A stretch of DNA of 64,000 nucleotides from Porphyrobacter sp. AAP60 (lineage in GTDB: Bacteria; Pseudomonadota; Alphaproteobacteria; Sphingomonadales; Sphingomonadaceae): the NCBI RefSeq assembly GCF_001296025.1, contig NZ_LJHV01000008.1, positions 663,935 to 727,934 on the forward strand. Direction: 5' to 3'. Below are positions 12,403 to 20,715 of the stretch, one piece after another; positions within the stretch are counted from its first letter, which is position 1; every line of letters starts with the position of its first letter. The notes under the pieces are model-generated. The model was given only the letters and a program-made list of their open reading frames with translations. It ran no database searches and was not told where the DNA came from. The position numbers and the translations under genes are program-made.

Positions 12403-12527
12403 TGCAGTGCACAAGAATAATGTGCAAATGCGAAATGCGTGAAATTGGTTCCGAAGTTTGCAACTGACCCCGTGCAATTTATCAGGAACCCGATGAATTA
12501 TAACGCCAAGTTTTACGCTGCATTGCA
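12403..12527. promoter_or_regulatory. Divergent urcA/guaA control region with seven TGCA words
   Basis: The 268-base gap between the urcA-family gene and guaA is clearly AT-richer than its surroundings. It holds TGCA at 12403, 12408, 12423, 12459, 12473, 12519 and 12524, several as GTGCA or TTGCA. Such density is far above chance for this length and may mark binding sites of one regulator. No promoter hexamers could be fixed with confidence. Confidence 0.35.
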
Positions 12528-12590
12528 AAAAAAATAGCGCCTGCGCAGCGGTGCTGGACAGCGCTGGGTGCCCTGCCGTAATCGCCCGGT

Positions 12591-14192
12591 ATGAGCGCGC
12601 ACCCATCCAGCCCCGCCCCCGGCGATTCTGCCGTCCCGGATTCTATCCTGATTGTCGATTTCGGATCGCAGGTGACCCAGCTGATCGCCCGCCGTGTGCG
12701 CGAGGCCGGGGTCTATTCCGAAATCGCGCCTTTCACGCAGGCCGAAGCCGCGTTCCACCGGATGCAGCCCAAGGGGATCATCCTGTCCGGATCGCCCGCC
12801 AGCGTGCCCGACGACGGCAGCCCGCGCGCCCCGCAGTTGCTGTTCGATGCGGGCATCCCGATTCTTGGCATCTGTTACGGCCAGCAGGTGATGACGCACC
12901 AGCTGGGCGGCGAAGTGCGCCCCGGCCATGAAACCGGAGAGGGCGGCGAATTCGGCCGCGCGTTCCTGACCGTCACAGGCGAATGCGCCTTGTTTGACGG
13001 GCTGTGGGACATCGATTCGCGCCATCAGGTATGGATGAGCCACGGCGACAAGGTGACGCAGTTTGCCCCCGGCTTCGAAATTGTCGCCACCTCCGACGGC
13101 GCGCCCTTTGCCGTGATCGCCGACGAAGCGCGCAAGTTTTACGGCACCCAGTTCCACCCGGAGGTCGTCCACACCCCCGATGGCGGCAAGCTGATCGCCA
13201 ATTTCGTGCGCCATGTCTGCGGGCTGACGGGCGATTGGACGATGGCCGAGTTCCGCAAGACCAAGATCGCCGAAATCCGCGCCCAGGTGGGCGATGGTCG
13301 CGTGATCTGCGGCCTTTCCGGCGGCGTCGATTCGGCGGTCGCGGCAGTGCTGATTCACGAAGCGATCGGCGATCAGCTCACCTGTGTTTACGTCGACCAC
13401 GGGTTGATGCGCCTCAACGAGACCGAGCAGGTCGTCACCCTGTTCCGCGATCATTACAATATCCCGCTGGTTGCGGTCGATGCCGAGGAAACCTTCCTCG
13501 CCGGGCTGGCCGGGCTCACCGATCCCGAAAAGAAGCGCAAGTTCATTGGCGGCGCCTTCATCGACCTGTTCGAGGCGGAGGCGAAGAAGATCGGCGGCGC
13601 CGATTTCCTCGCGCAGGGCACGCTCTATCCCGATGTGATCGAGTCTGTGTCCTTCACCGGCGGGCCAAGTGTCACGATCAAGAGCCACCACAATGTCGGC
13701 GGCCTGCCCGAACGCATGAATATGCAACTGGTCGAGCCGCTGCGCGAACTGTTCAAGGACGAAGTGCGCGATCTGGGGCGCGAACTCGGCCTGCCCGATG
13801 CCTTTGTCGGCCGCCACCCCTTCCCCGGCCCCGGCCTTGCAATCCGCATTCCCGGCGAAGTCACGAAGGAACGCTGCGATATCCTGCGCAAGGCCGATGC
13901 GATCTACCTTGAGGAAATCCGCAACGCCGGGCTGTATGACGCGATCTGGCAGGCTTTCGCGGTGCTGCTGCCGGTGAAAACCGTGGGCGTAATGGGCGAC
14001 GGGCGCACTTACGACAACGTCTGCGCCCTGCGCGCCGTCACCTCGACCGACGGGATGACCGCAGACGTGTTCCCCTACGACGCCGGGTTCCTGACCCGCG
14101 TGGCCACCCGCATCGTCAACGAGGTCAAGGGCATCAACCGGGTGGTGTATGATTACACCAGCAAGCCCCCCGGCACGATTGAATGGGAGTGA
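12591..14192 (+). CDS. guaA: GMP synthase (glutamine-hydrolysing)
   Basis: Converts XMP to GMP using glutamine and ATP, the last step of guanine nucleotide synthesis. Two parts are visible: an N-terminal class I glutamine amidotransferase with nucleophile C95 in GICYGQQ and H189/E191 in QFHPEV, and an ATP-pyrophosphatase with the PP-loop SGGVDS at 243-248, ending in the dimerisation domain with the usual KPPGTIEWE tail. 533 residues, slightly longer than the ~525 norm because of a Pro/Ser-rich N-terminus. The start has no strong ribosome site. Confidence 0.97.
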   Translation: MSAHPSSPAPGDSAVPDSILIVDFGSQVTQLIARRVREAGVYSEIAPFTQAEAAFHRMQPKGIILSGSPASVPDDGSPRAPQLLFDAGIPILGICYGQQVMTHQLGGEVRPGHETGEGGEFGRAFLTVTGECALFDGLWDIDSRHQVWMSHGDKVTQFAPGFEIVATSDGAPFAVIADEARKFYGTQFHPEVVHTPDGGKLIANFVRHVCGLTGDWTMAEFRKTKIAEIRAQVGDGRVICGLSGGVDSAVAAVLIHEAIGDQLTCVYVDHGLMRLNETEQVVTLFRDHYNIPLVAVDAEETFLAGLAGLTDPEKKRKFIGGAFIDLFEAEAKKIGGADFLAQGTLYPDVIESVSFTGGPSVTIKSHHNVGGLPERMNMQLVEPLRELFKDEVRDLGRELGLPDAFVGRHPFPGPGLAIRIPGEVTKERCDILRKADAIYLEEIRNAGLYDAIWQAFAVLLPVKTVGVMGDGRTYDNVCALRAVTSTDGMTADVFPYDAGFLTRVATRIVNEVKGINRVVYDYTSKPPGTIEWE

Positions 14193-14305
14193 GGCGAGTG
14201 GGAGTGAGGCTGGCCGCAACGCCTCTTTCAGACCCTCTTCCGGCAGGGCCTGAAATCGCATATTCCCCGGCTCCAAGCTATCCGCCTGAAAGGTTGCTCC
14301 GCACC

Positions 14306-14959
14306 ATGCCTAATCTGTGCCCGTCCGTCCGTTTTGGTGCCCTTGCTGCGGTTCTCGCGCTTGGCCTTGCTGCCTGCGCCGAACCTGCGACGAACGCGCC
14401 AGCGGATGCGGGTGGTGATGCGGTTTCGGTGACCGAAGGCGCCTGGACGCTGGAACCTGCGACTTCGCGGCTGTCCTATGTCAGCATCAAGGCGGGCGAG
14501 GTGGCCGAGGCCAATCGTTTCGACAGGCTTTCCGGCACGGTCGCCGCCGATGGCACCGCCACGATCGAAATCGATCTTGCCTCGGTCAACACCGGCGTGG
14601 ACATACGCAACGAACGGATGCGCGATATCTTCTTTCAGGTGGTCGATAATCCCACCGCGACCGTCACGGCAAAGCTCGATCCGGCAGCTTTTGCCGCACT
14701 GGCCGTGGGCCAGTCGATCTCCCGACCTCTGAAGGGCACCGTGTCGATCAAGGGCGCGCAGAGCGACATCGAGACCGATGTTCTCGTCACCCGTGTCTCG
14801 GCTGATCGCGTCACCGTGGTGCCGACCGCGCCGGTGATCATCTCGACCGACATGTTCGAACTGACCGACGAGCTGGGCGAACTGCGCGCGCTGGCGCAGC
14901 TGCCTTCGATCACGCCTGCCGTGCCGGTGACCTTCACGCTTTCGTTCAGCCGTTCCTGA
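14306..14959 (+). CDS. YceI-family lipoprotein
   Basis: 217-residue protein with a lipoprotein signal (lipobox LAAC, acylated cysteine at 24) and then a YceI-like lipid-binding beta barrel (about residues 45-215; WTLEPATSRLSYVSIKAGEV, TFTLSFSRS). YceI proteins bind polyisoprenoids or fatty acyl chains in the periplasm. The open frame extends upstream over the guaA stop, but the lipobox fixes the start at ATG 14306. Likely anchored to a membrane; ligand unknown. Confidence 0.85.
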   Translation: MPNLCPSVRFGALAAVLALGLAACAEPATNAPADAGGDAVSVTEGAWTLEPATSRLSYVSIKAGEVAEANRFDRLSGTVAADGTATIEIDLASVNTGVDIRNERMRDIFFQVVDNPTATVTAKLDPAAFAALAVGQSISRPLKGTVSIKGAQSDIETDVLVTRVSADRVTVVPTAPVIISTDMFELTDELGELRALAQLPSITPAVPVTFTLSFSRS

Positions 14960-15096
14960 TCGCGCCAGCCTGACGCTACGGCGACGGGCGTGCGGGCGCG
15001 GGCGGGCGCGTGTCCCATCAAAAGCGGGCTTGAAAGCGCGGCGCAAGTGGGCTTGTCTTGCGTTCAAACACGCAATTCAACGGGAGAACACACGCC

Positions 15097-16071
15097 ATGA
15101 AGACCGCGATCACCGAAATGTTCGGCATCCAGCACCCGATTATCCAGGGCGGGATGCACTATGTGGGCTTTGCCGAAATGGCCGCGGCGGTCTCCAACGC
15201 GGGCGGGCTGGGGATTATCACCGGGCTGACGCAGGGCACGCCCGAAAAGCTGGCGAATGAAATCGCGCGCTGCAAGGACATGACCGACAAGCCCTTCGGC
15301 GTGAACCTCACCATCCTGCCGACCCTGACCCCGCCGGATTATCCGGGGTTGGTCAAGGCGGTGATCGATGGCGGTGTGAAGGTGGTCGAGACGGCAGGGC
15401 GCAATCCGGTCGACCTGCTGCCGCCGCTGAAGGATGCCGGGATCAAGGTGATCCACAAGTGCACTTCTGTGCGCCACTCCCTCAAGGCGCAGGATATCGG
15501 CTGCGATGCGGTAAGCGTTGATGGCTTCGAGTGCGGCGGCCATCCGGGCGAGGATGATGTGCCCAATTTCATCCTGCTGCCGCGTGCAGCGGACGAGCTG
15601 GAAATCCCCTTCGTCTCCAGCGGCGGGATGGCTGACGGGCGCAGCCTTGTCGCCAGCCTTGCGATGGGCGCGCAGGGGATGAACATGGGCACGCGCTTCA
15701 TTGCCACGAAAGAGGCACCGGTGCACGAAAACGTGAAGCAGGCAATCCTGGCGGCGAGCGAACTCGACACCCGGCTTGTCATGCGGCCGCTGCGCAACAC
15801 CGAACGCGTGCTCACCAACGAGGCGGTCGAACGTCTGCTGGTCAAGGAGCGGGAACTGGGTGACGCCATCACCATTCAGGATATCCTGCCCGAAGTGGCG
15901 GGCGTCTATCCCAAGATCATGTCGGAAGGCACGATGGATGCAGGCGCGTGGAGCTGCGGCATGGTCGCCGGGTTGATCCACGATATCCCGACCTGTCAGG
16001 AACTGATCGACCGGATCATGCTGCAGGCCGAGGAAATCATCGCCCGGATGCAAGCCATGGCGCGCGGCTGA
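15097..16071 (+). CDS. Nitronate monooxygenase family flavoprotein
   Basis: FMN-dependent TIM-barrel enzyme of the 2-nitropropane dioxygenase/nitronate monooxygenase family, 324 residues. The start segment FGIQHPIIQGGMHYVGFAEM and the FMN phosphate loop around FVSSGGMADGRSL with MGTRFIATKEAP are typical. ATG 15097 is preceded by CGGGAGA. Many members with this annotation have not been tested, and some act on enoyl-type or unknown substrates; the reaction is therefore tentative while the fold is secure. Confidence 0.85.
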   Translation: MKTAITEMFGIQHPIIQGGMHYVGFAEMAAAVSNAGGLGIITGLTQGTPEKLANEIARCKDMTDKPFGVNLTILPTLTPPDYPGLVKAVIDGGVKVVETAGRNPVDLLPPLKDAGIKVIHKCTSVRHSLKAQDIGCDAVSVDGFECGGHPGEDDVPNFILLPRAADELEIPFVSSGGMADGRSLVASLAMGAQGMNMGTRFIATKEAPVHENVKQAILAASELDTRLVMRPLRNTERVLTNEAVERLLVKERELGDAITIQDILPEVAGVYPKIMSEGTMDAGAWSCGMVAGLIHDIPTCQELIDRIMLQAEEIIARMQAMARG

Positions 16072-16088
16072 ACCCGGCTATGCTGCCA

Positions 16089-16123
16089 GATCCGTGCCCG
16101 GCCTTACGCCGCCGGGCCGGATC
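16089..16123. terminator. Strong bidirectional terminator hairpin
   Basis: GATCCG (16089-16094) pairs with CGGATC (16118-16123) and CCCGGC (16097-16102) with GCCGGG (16111-16116), giving 12 base pairs and a small internal loop. It lies between the stops of two convergent genes. No T-run follows. Confidence 0.55.
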
Positions 16124-16136
16124 GGCAAGCCTGCCA

Positions 16137-16604
16137 TTAGCCGTCGCTGGAAGTACCGTCCTTCACGCGGGTGTAGGGCACGAAATCTTCGAAAAACACC
16201 GCGCCGGTGAAGATGCCGGTGACCGGATCAACGGTAGTCATCATGTCAAGCTTGCACAGCTCGCTCGCGATGAAGCGGCGTGAAACGAGCGCGTCACTAT
16301 CATCGATGCTGCCGGGATCGCGGGTGCGCTGGACATAGATCGTGCTGCCCGAACCATAGACATAAGCCGTGCGATCGATGGTCTGCAGCCGCTGGTTGGG
16401 CATGGTGCGGATGCAGCGCTGCGGCTCGCCCGCCACGCGCCCCTCGAGCAGCTTGGCGAGGCGTTTTTCACCCTTGGTTTCGGGAGCAGCTTCGGCCGTG
16501 GTTTCAACGTCGCTTTGTGCAGCGGCCGGCAGCGCAGAGCCAAGCGCGAGTGCGGCGGCGATGCTGCCAGCAACGGCGCGGGATAGAGCAGGTACACGGT
16601 TCAT
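16137..16604 (-). CDS. Secreted protein of unknown function, 155 residues
   Basis: I do not recognise a family. The N-terminus is a signal peptide cleaved near residue 30 (LPAAAQS), followed by a polar linker and a compact region with two cysteines (QRCIRTMPNQRLQ, SELCKLDMMTTV) that could form a disulphide in the periplasm. The start is supported by TAGGAGAACC upstream of ATG 16604. It converges with the nitronate monooxygenase gene and is followed upstream by the zinc-finger gene on the same strand, about 70 bases away. Confidence 0.7.
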   Translation of the reverse strand: MNRVPALSRAVAGSIAAALALGSALPAAAQSDVETTAEAAPETKGEKRLAKLLEGRVAGEPQRCIRTMPNQRLQTIDRTAYVYGSGSTIYVQRTRDPGSIDDSDALVSRRFIASELCKLDMMTTVDPVTGIFTGAVFFEDFVPYTRVKDGTSSDG

Positions 16605-16673
16605 GACACGGTTCTCCTAGCGAACATTGGCCGCTTCAATGCCACACCGCGCCTTAACCGGCCCTGAGCGGTG

Positions 16674-16922
16674 TCAGCTTGCCCCGGCGGAAATATCCGG
16701 CAGGCTTGCCTGATCCGCGCCATCGGCGATCCCGCCGCGCAGCACGAACCGCCGGTCGCAATAGCCGCAATCGACATAGCCGTGCTCGTCGATTTCAAGA
16801 AACACGCGGGGATGGCCCAGCGCGGCGGGGCGATAGCCTGCGCCGCCGCGGATGCCGCTGGCGCCGTCGCAGCTGACGCGCCGCGTATCGACCAGCAGGG
16901 TTTCGGGAGGAGGAATGTTCAT
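16674..16922 (-). CDS. Small zinc-finger protein (zf-CHCC / NDUFS6-like)
   Basis: 82-residue protein with the zf-CHCC ligand order: C18, H37, C52 and C55 (YVDCGYCDRRF). Bacterial members resemble the zinc subunit of respiratory complex I and are widespread in alphaproteobacteria; the role may be in complex I assembly. The frame is part of a much longer antisense frame covering the ABC gene; the ATG at 16922 is the only start that gives a family-sized protein. Upstream it is divergent from the ABC ATPase. Confidence 0.75.
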   Translation of the reverse strand: MNIPPPETLLVDTRRVSCDGASGIRGGAGYRPAALGHPRVFLEIDEHGYVDCGYCDRRFVLRGGIADGADQASLPDISAGAS

Positions 16923-16994
16923 GGCCGCTGCCGATACAACCCGCAGCGGTGCAGCGCAATTGCCTTTGGCGTGGCGCTTGCCTAGGGCAGGGCC

Positions 16995-17951
16995 ATGCCA
17001 GCAGAGCCCGCCATCCGCATCGATAACCTCGCCAAACGCTATGCCCCTGCCAAGGGCGCGAACGGCACGGTGACCGATGGCAAGCTGGCGCTGGGCGGGG
17101 TCAGCTTCGATGTGCCCGAAGGTTCGATCTTCGGGCTGCTCGGCCCCAACGGCGCGGGCAAATCGACACTGATCAATATCCTCGCCGGGCTGGTCAACAA
17201 GACTTCGGGCAGCGTCGATATCTGGGGCTTCGACATAGATCGCGACCGGCGCAACGCCAGCCGTTCGATCGGAATCGTGCCGCAGGAAATCGTGTTCGAT
17301 CCGTTCTTCACCCCGTTCGAAGTGCTGGAGAATCAGGCCGGATTCTACGGCATCGCCGCCAAGCTGCGCCGCAGCGAGGAATTGCTCGAAGCGGTGCGGC
17401 TGGCCGACAAGCGCAATGCCTATGCCCGCACGCTTTCGGGCGGGATGAAGCGGCGGCTGCTGGTGGCCAAGGCGATGGTGCATTCGCCGCCGATTCTGGT
17501 GCTGGATGAACCCACAGCCGGGGTCGATGTCGATCTGCGCCGGCAATTGTGGGAACTGGTCAGCGAACTCAACCGCGAAGGGGTGACGGTGGTGCTGACC
17601 ACCCACTACCTCGAAGAGGCCGAGGAATTGTGCGATCGTATCGCGATCATCAATCATGGCCAGCTGATCGCCAACAAACCGACCCGCGAGTTGGTGGACA
17701 TGGCGCGCGAGAAGATCGTCGCGGTCACCGCTGCTGCCGATCTGACCGCTGCGCCTGCCCACGAGGCTTTCGTGCGGGCCACCTGGGATGGCGCACGCGG
17801 GGTCGAGGTGACCTATGACAAGGATCGCCTCAGCGCCGGACAGGTGCTTGGAATCTTGCAGGATCAGGGCCTCGTGATCGAGGATGTCATCACCCGCGAG
17901 GCCGATCTGGAAGATGTGTTCGTGCAGCTGACTGGCGGCGGCGTGGATTAA
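16995..17951 (+). CDS. ABC transporter ATP-binding protein (CcmA/DrrA-like), orphan
   Basis: 318-residue ATPase with Walker A GPNGAGKST (50-58), signature LSGG (147-150) and Walker B ILVLDE (167-172), followed by the H-loop TTHYLEEAEEL. The ~80-residue C-terminal extension fits the multidrug/NodI/DrrA group, which pairs with an ABC-2 type membrane protein. No permease gene is adjacent on either side, so its partner must be elsewhere. It converges with a 52-residue zinc-ribbon gene, with which it overlaps by 4 bases. Export substrate unknown. Confidence 0.88.
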   Translation: MPAEPAIRIDNLAKRYAPAKGANGTVTDGKLALGGVSFDVPEGSIFGLLGPNGAGKSTLINILAGLVNKTSGSVDIWGFDIDRDRRNASRSIGIVPQEIVFDPFFTPFEVLENQAGFYGIAAKLRRSEELLEAVRLADKRNAYARTLSGGMKRRLLVAKAMVHSPPILVLDEPTAGVDVDLRRQLWELVSELNREGVTVVLTTHYLEEAEELCDRIAIINHGQLIANKPTRELVDMAREKIVAVTAAADLTAAPAHEAFVRATWDGARGVEVTYDKDRLSAGQVLGILQDQGLVIEDVITREADLEDVFVQLTGGGVD

Positions 17952-18106
17952 CCCTTGCGCTTGCGCCAATTGTGGCGGGCGCGGCGTTCGATGGCAGCGC
18001 CGCAATGGCGGCAGTGGCCGGTATAGGTCAGGCCATCCCATGTGACATCACGTCGCAAAGGCCGGTGGCGGCCGATAAGGCATCCTAAATTCGGTAGAAA
18101 CGACAT
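17948..18106 (-). CDS. 52-residue zinc-ribbon-like protein
   Basis: A short frame starting MSFLPNLGCLIGRHRPLRRD and continuing VTWDGLTYTGHCRHCGAAI, ending in a basic tail (HNWRKRKG). Cysteines at 9, 32 and 35 with nearby histidines (H14, H31, H34) suggest a small metal site. I recall proteins of this design in sphingomonads; no function is known to me. The stop overlaps the end of the ABC ATPase gene. The upstream region has no clear ribosome site. Confidence 0.6.
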   Translation of the reverse strand: MSFLPNLGCLIGRHRPLRRDVTWDGLTYTGHCRHCGAAIERRARHNWRKRKG

Positions 18107-18332
18107 GGCAGGACGCATCCGGGATAGAGGATCAGGATACTCGGGTTATTATCTTGCGACCTTCGCGCATATTCAGGCAGAACCGGAAACGCGATCCTGC
18201 GCGAGCTAACACTATATTGCACCGCAACCAAGGGAAATTACCTACGTCATTTTCCTTAAAATGGTGTGACGCAGGCGCGCCCAAAATAGCGATATGCTTG
18301 CCCGTCGCCCGATTGCGCGGCATGGCTGATCA

Positions 18333-19934
18333 ATGGCGAATATTGATGCAGCGCGGCAGGCGCATGATGTGGTCATCATCGGGTCAGGCGCTGCCGGGCT
18401 GACAGCGGCGCTGGCGCTGGCGGAAACGCGCAGCGTGCTGGTGCTGGCCAAAGGCTCGCTCACTGGCGGATCGACTGCGTGGGCGCAGGGCGGGATCGCC
18501 GCAGTGCTCGATACCGGCGACACTTTCGACAATCACGTGCGCGATACGATGGTGGCGGGCGCGGGCCTGAACGACCTGGCCACGGTCGAATTCGTGATTG
18601 AACGCGCACCGCAATCGATTGACCGGCTGTGCGAGTTGGGCGTGCCGTTCAACCGCGATGCGGACAGCCTCCACCTGACCCGCGAGGGCGGCCATTCGCA
18701 CCGCAGGATCGTGCATGTCGATGATGCGACCGGCTGGGCGGTGCAATCGGCGCTGGTCAAGGCGGCGCAGGATCACCCTAACATCACCTTGCTGCCGGGC
18801 CGCACCTGCATCGATTTCATCACCGATCGCCACCGCGATCAGTTCTCCGCCGCCGGGCGTGTGTGGGGCGTTTATGCGCTGAACGAGGCAAGCGGTCGGG
18901 TCGAACGGCACATTGGCAAAGCCACCGTGCTGGCGACAGGCGGCGCGGGCCGCGTGTACCAATTCTCCACCGCCCCGCGCGGCGCAACCGGCGATGGCAT
19001 CGCCATGGCATGGCGGGCAGGCGCGCGCGTTTCCAACATGGAGATGATGCAGTTCCACCCGACGTGCCTCTACAACCTCGATGTGAAAAACTTCCTCATC
19101 ACCGAAGCCGTGCGGGGCGAAGGCGGGCACCTGCTGCACCCCGAAACGGGCCGCCGCTTCATGGTCGATTACGATCCCGAACGGATGGAACTGGCCCCGC
19201 GCGATGTGGTGGCCCGCGCGATCGATGACCAGATCAAGCGGTTTGGCCTCGATTACGTTCACCTCGATATCAGCCACCAGCCTGCCGATTTCGTGCGCGG
19301 GCATTTCCCGATGATCCACGAAAAGCTGATGGGCCTTGGCATCGACATGACGAAGCAGCCAATTCCGGTTGTCCCGGCGCAGCATTACACTTGCGGCGGG
19401 GTGGTGGTGGATTTGCAGGCGCGCACCGATATTCCCGGCCTGTGGGCGGCCGGGGAATGCACCGAAAGCGGGCTGCACGGCGCCAACCGGCTGGCATCGA
19501 ACAGCTTGCTGGAGTGTTTCGTGTTCGGCGAAGCGGCGGCGCAGGATATCCTTGCGCGCTGGGACACGCTGGAAGAACCGCCCGCGATCCTGCCGTGGGA
19601 CGAAAGCCGCGTGACCGATTCCGACGAGGAGGTGGTGATCAAGCAGAACTGGACCGAAATCCGCCGCTTCATGTGGAACTATGTCGGCATCGTGCGCACC
19701 ACCAAACGGCTCGAACGGGCCGCCAGCCGCATCGAATTGCTGAAACGCGAGGTCGAGGACTATTACGGCGCGTTCCGGGTGACGACCGACCTGATCGAAC
19801 TGCGCAACCTGCTGCAATCGGCAGAACTGATCGTGAAGAGCGCGCTCCACCGCAAGGAGAGCCGGGGGCTGCACTACACGCTGGATTATCCCGAACTGTC
19901 GGACGAGCCGCGGGATACGGTGCTGGTGCCGTGA
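18333..19934 (+). CDS. nadB: L-aspartate oxidase
   Basis: FAD enzyme that oxidises L-aspartate to iminoaspartate, the first step of de novo NAD synthesis. 533 residues: N-terminal dinucleotide-binding VVIIGSGAAGLTAALALA, GGSTAWAQGGIAAV, the capping domain, and the flavin-binding SGLHGANRLASNSLLECFVFG near residue 390, then the C-terminal helical domain. The combination with TREGGHSHRRIVHVDD separates NadB from succinate dehydrogenase flavoprotein. nadA and nadC are not adjacent. It is followed tail-to-tail by the low-GC module. Confidence 0.93.
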   Translation: MANIDAARQAHDVVIIGSGAAGLTAALALAETRSVLVLAKGSLTGGSTAWAQGGIAAVLDTGDTFDNHVRDTMVAGAGLNDLATVEFVIERAPQSIDRLCELGVPFNRDADSLHLTREGGHSHRRIVHVDDATGWAVQSALVKAAQDHPNITLLPGRTCIDFITDRHRDQFSAAGRVWGVYALNEASGRVERHIGKATVLATGGAGRVYQFSTAPRGATGDGIAMAWRAGARVSNMEMMQFHPTCLYNLDVKNFLITEAVRGEGGHLLHPETGRRFMVDYDPERMELAPRDVVARAIDDQIKRFGLDYVHLDISHQPADFVRGHFPMIHEKLMGLGIDMTKQPIPVVPAQHYTCGGVVVDLQARTDIPGLWAAGECTESGLHGANRLASNSLLECFVFGEAAAQDILARWDTLEEPPAILPWDESRVTDSDEEVVIKQNWTEIRRFMWNYVGIVRTTKRLERAASRIELLKREVEDYYGAFRVTTDLIELRNLLQSAELIVKSALHRKESRGLHYTLDYPELSDEPRDTVLVP

Positions 19935-19939
19935 GGCGG

Positions 19940-20143
19940 CTATATTTCTCGCGAAATTTTGCGCGCGGAATCTGCCTCTTTCTTCACGGCCTCAATCAAT
20001 TTCTGTATGTTCGAAATAATTTGCTCACCAATTCCCCGTCGATGGAGCATCATTTTGCTGAATAGGTGAAATGCAATTGTGACGACTGCCGCAAGCAAGT
20101 TGGCAATCTCTGCCCAATCACTGAAGTCAGGAAATAAATTCAT
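19940..20143 (-). CDS. 67-residue single-pass membrane protein of low-GC two-gene module
   Basis: Not recognised. Residues 12-32 form one hydrophobic helix (IANLLAAVVTIAFHLFSKMM); the rest is a charged, heptad-like tail rich in I/L/K/E (IISNIQKLIEAVKKEADS). Base composition is near 42% GC against about 65% around it, a sign of transfer. Its ATG overlaps the stop of the upstream 151-residue gene (ATGA at 20140-20143), so both are made from one message. It ends 6 bases from nadB. Confidence 0.6.
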   Translation of the reverse strand: MNLFPDFSDWAEIANLLAAVVTIAFHLFSKMMLHRRGIGEQIISNIQKLIEAVKKEADSARKISREI

Positions 20144-20595
20144 GATGTCGGAACCAGTTTCTCAGCAGCATCTTTGAGTTGAATGTATAATGCTAGTTCA
20201 GATGTGAGCGCTTTAGCATTCTCGCTTCCGCGCCATACACAATATGCGCCACCAACGATAGGTATCAAGGCCACAGCAGGAACGGCTATTGAGATTGCCG
20301 CAACGACGCCACCTCCTGCAACGGAAGTCCCTACGCCTATGCCGACTACCTTGGCCTGATCTCTCCGCTCAGTGGTTGTCGCAATTTTCTCCTCTAGGGC
20401 GCGGATCAGCTTGCGATGCATGTCCCTCACGGAGTCTACCTCGTCCGGATCATTGATACCTCGAAAAGCATCAGCGGTGGCTCGAAGTGTCGATTGAGAG
20501 TCACAAGTGTCACGCAAGATCCTCAGCTCGCGGAGGTTGGGCTGCCCTTCCACGGCTTTCCTGATTTCGCCAAACAAATCGTAGAGGACGCTCAT
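20140..20595 (-). CDS. 151-residue membrane protein of low-GC two-gene module
   Basis: Not recognised. Residues 1-85 are charged and helical (including DSVRDMHRKLIRALEEKIAT); residues 87-125 are a glycine-rich hydrophobic hairpin (VGIGVGTSVAGGGVVAAIS, then VALIPIVGGAY); the tail is short and polar. The glycine-rich hairpin resembles those of pore-forming or bacteriocin-like membrane peptides in general look, but no homology is claimed. Low GC like its partner, and coupled to it by an ATGA overlap. Could be an accessory or defence-type module; function unknown. Confidence 0.6.
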   Translation of the reverse strand: MSVLYDLFGEIRKAVEGQPNLRELRILRDTCDSQSTLRATADAFRGINDPDEVDSVRDMHRKLIRALEEKIATTTERRDQAKVVGIGVGTSVAGGGVVAAISIAVPAVALIPIVGGAYCVWRGSENAKALTSELALYIQLKDAAEKLVPTS

Positions 20596-20715
20596 AGAGG
20601 CACAATCTTATTTTTCGAAGAGGTTGGCAACAGACACAATTCCTGTCGGAACTACAAATGTGCTAGCAAGCGCGCGCGGGAAAATAATGCTGCCTCGCAT
20701 CGATAGGATTTTCTG

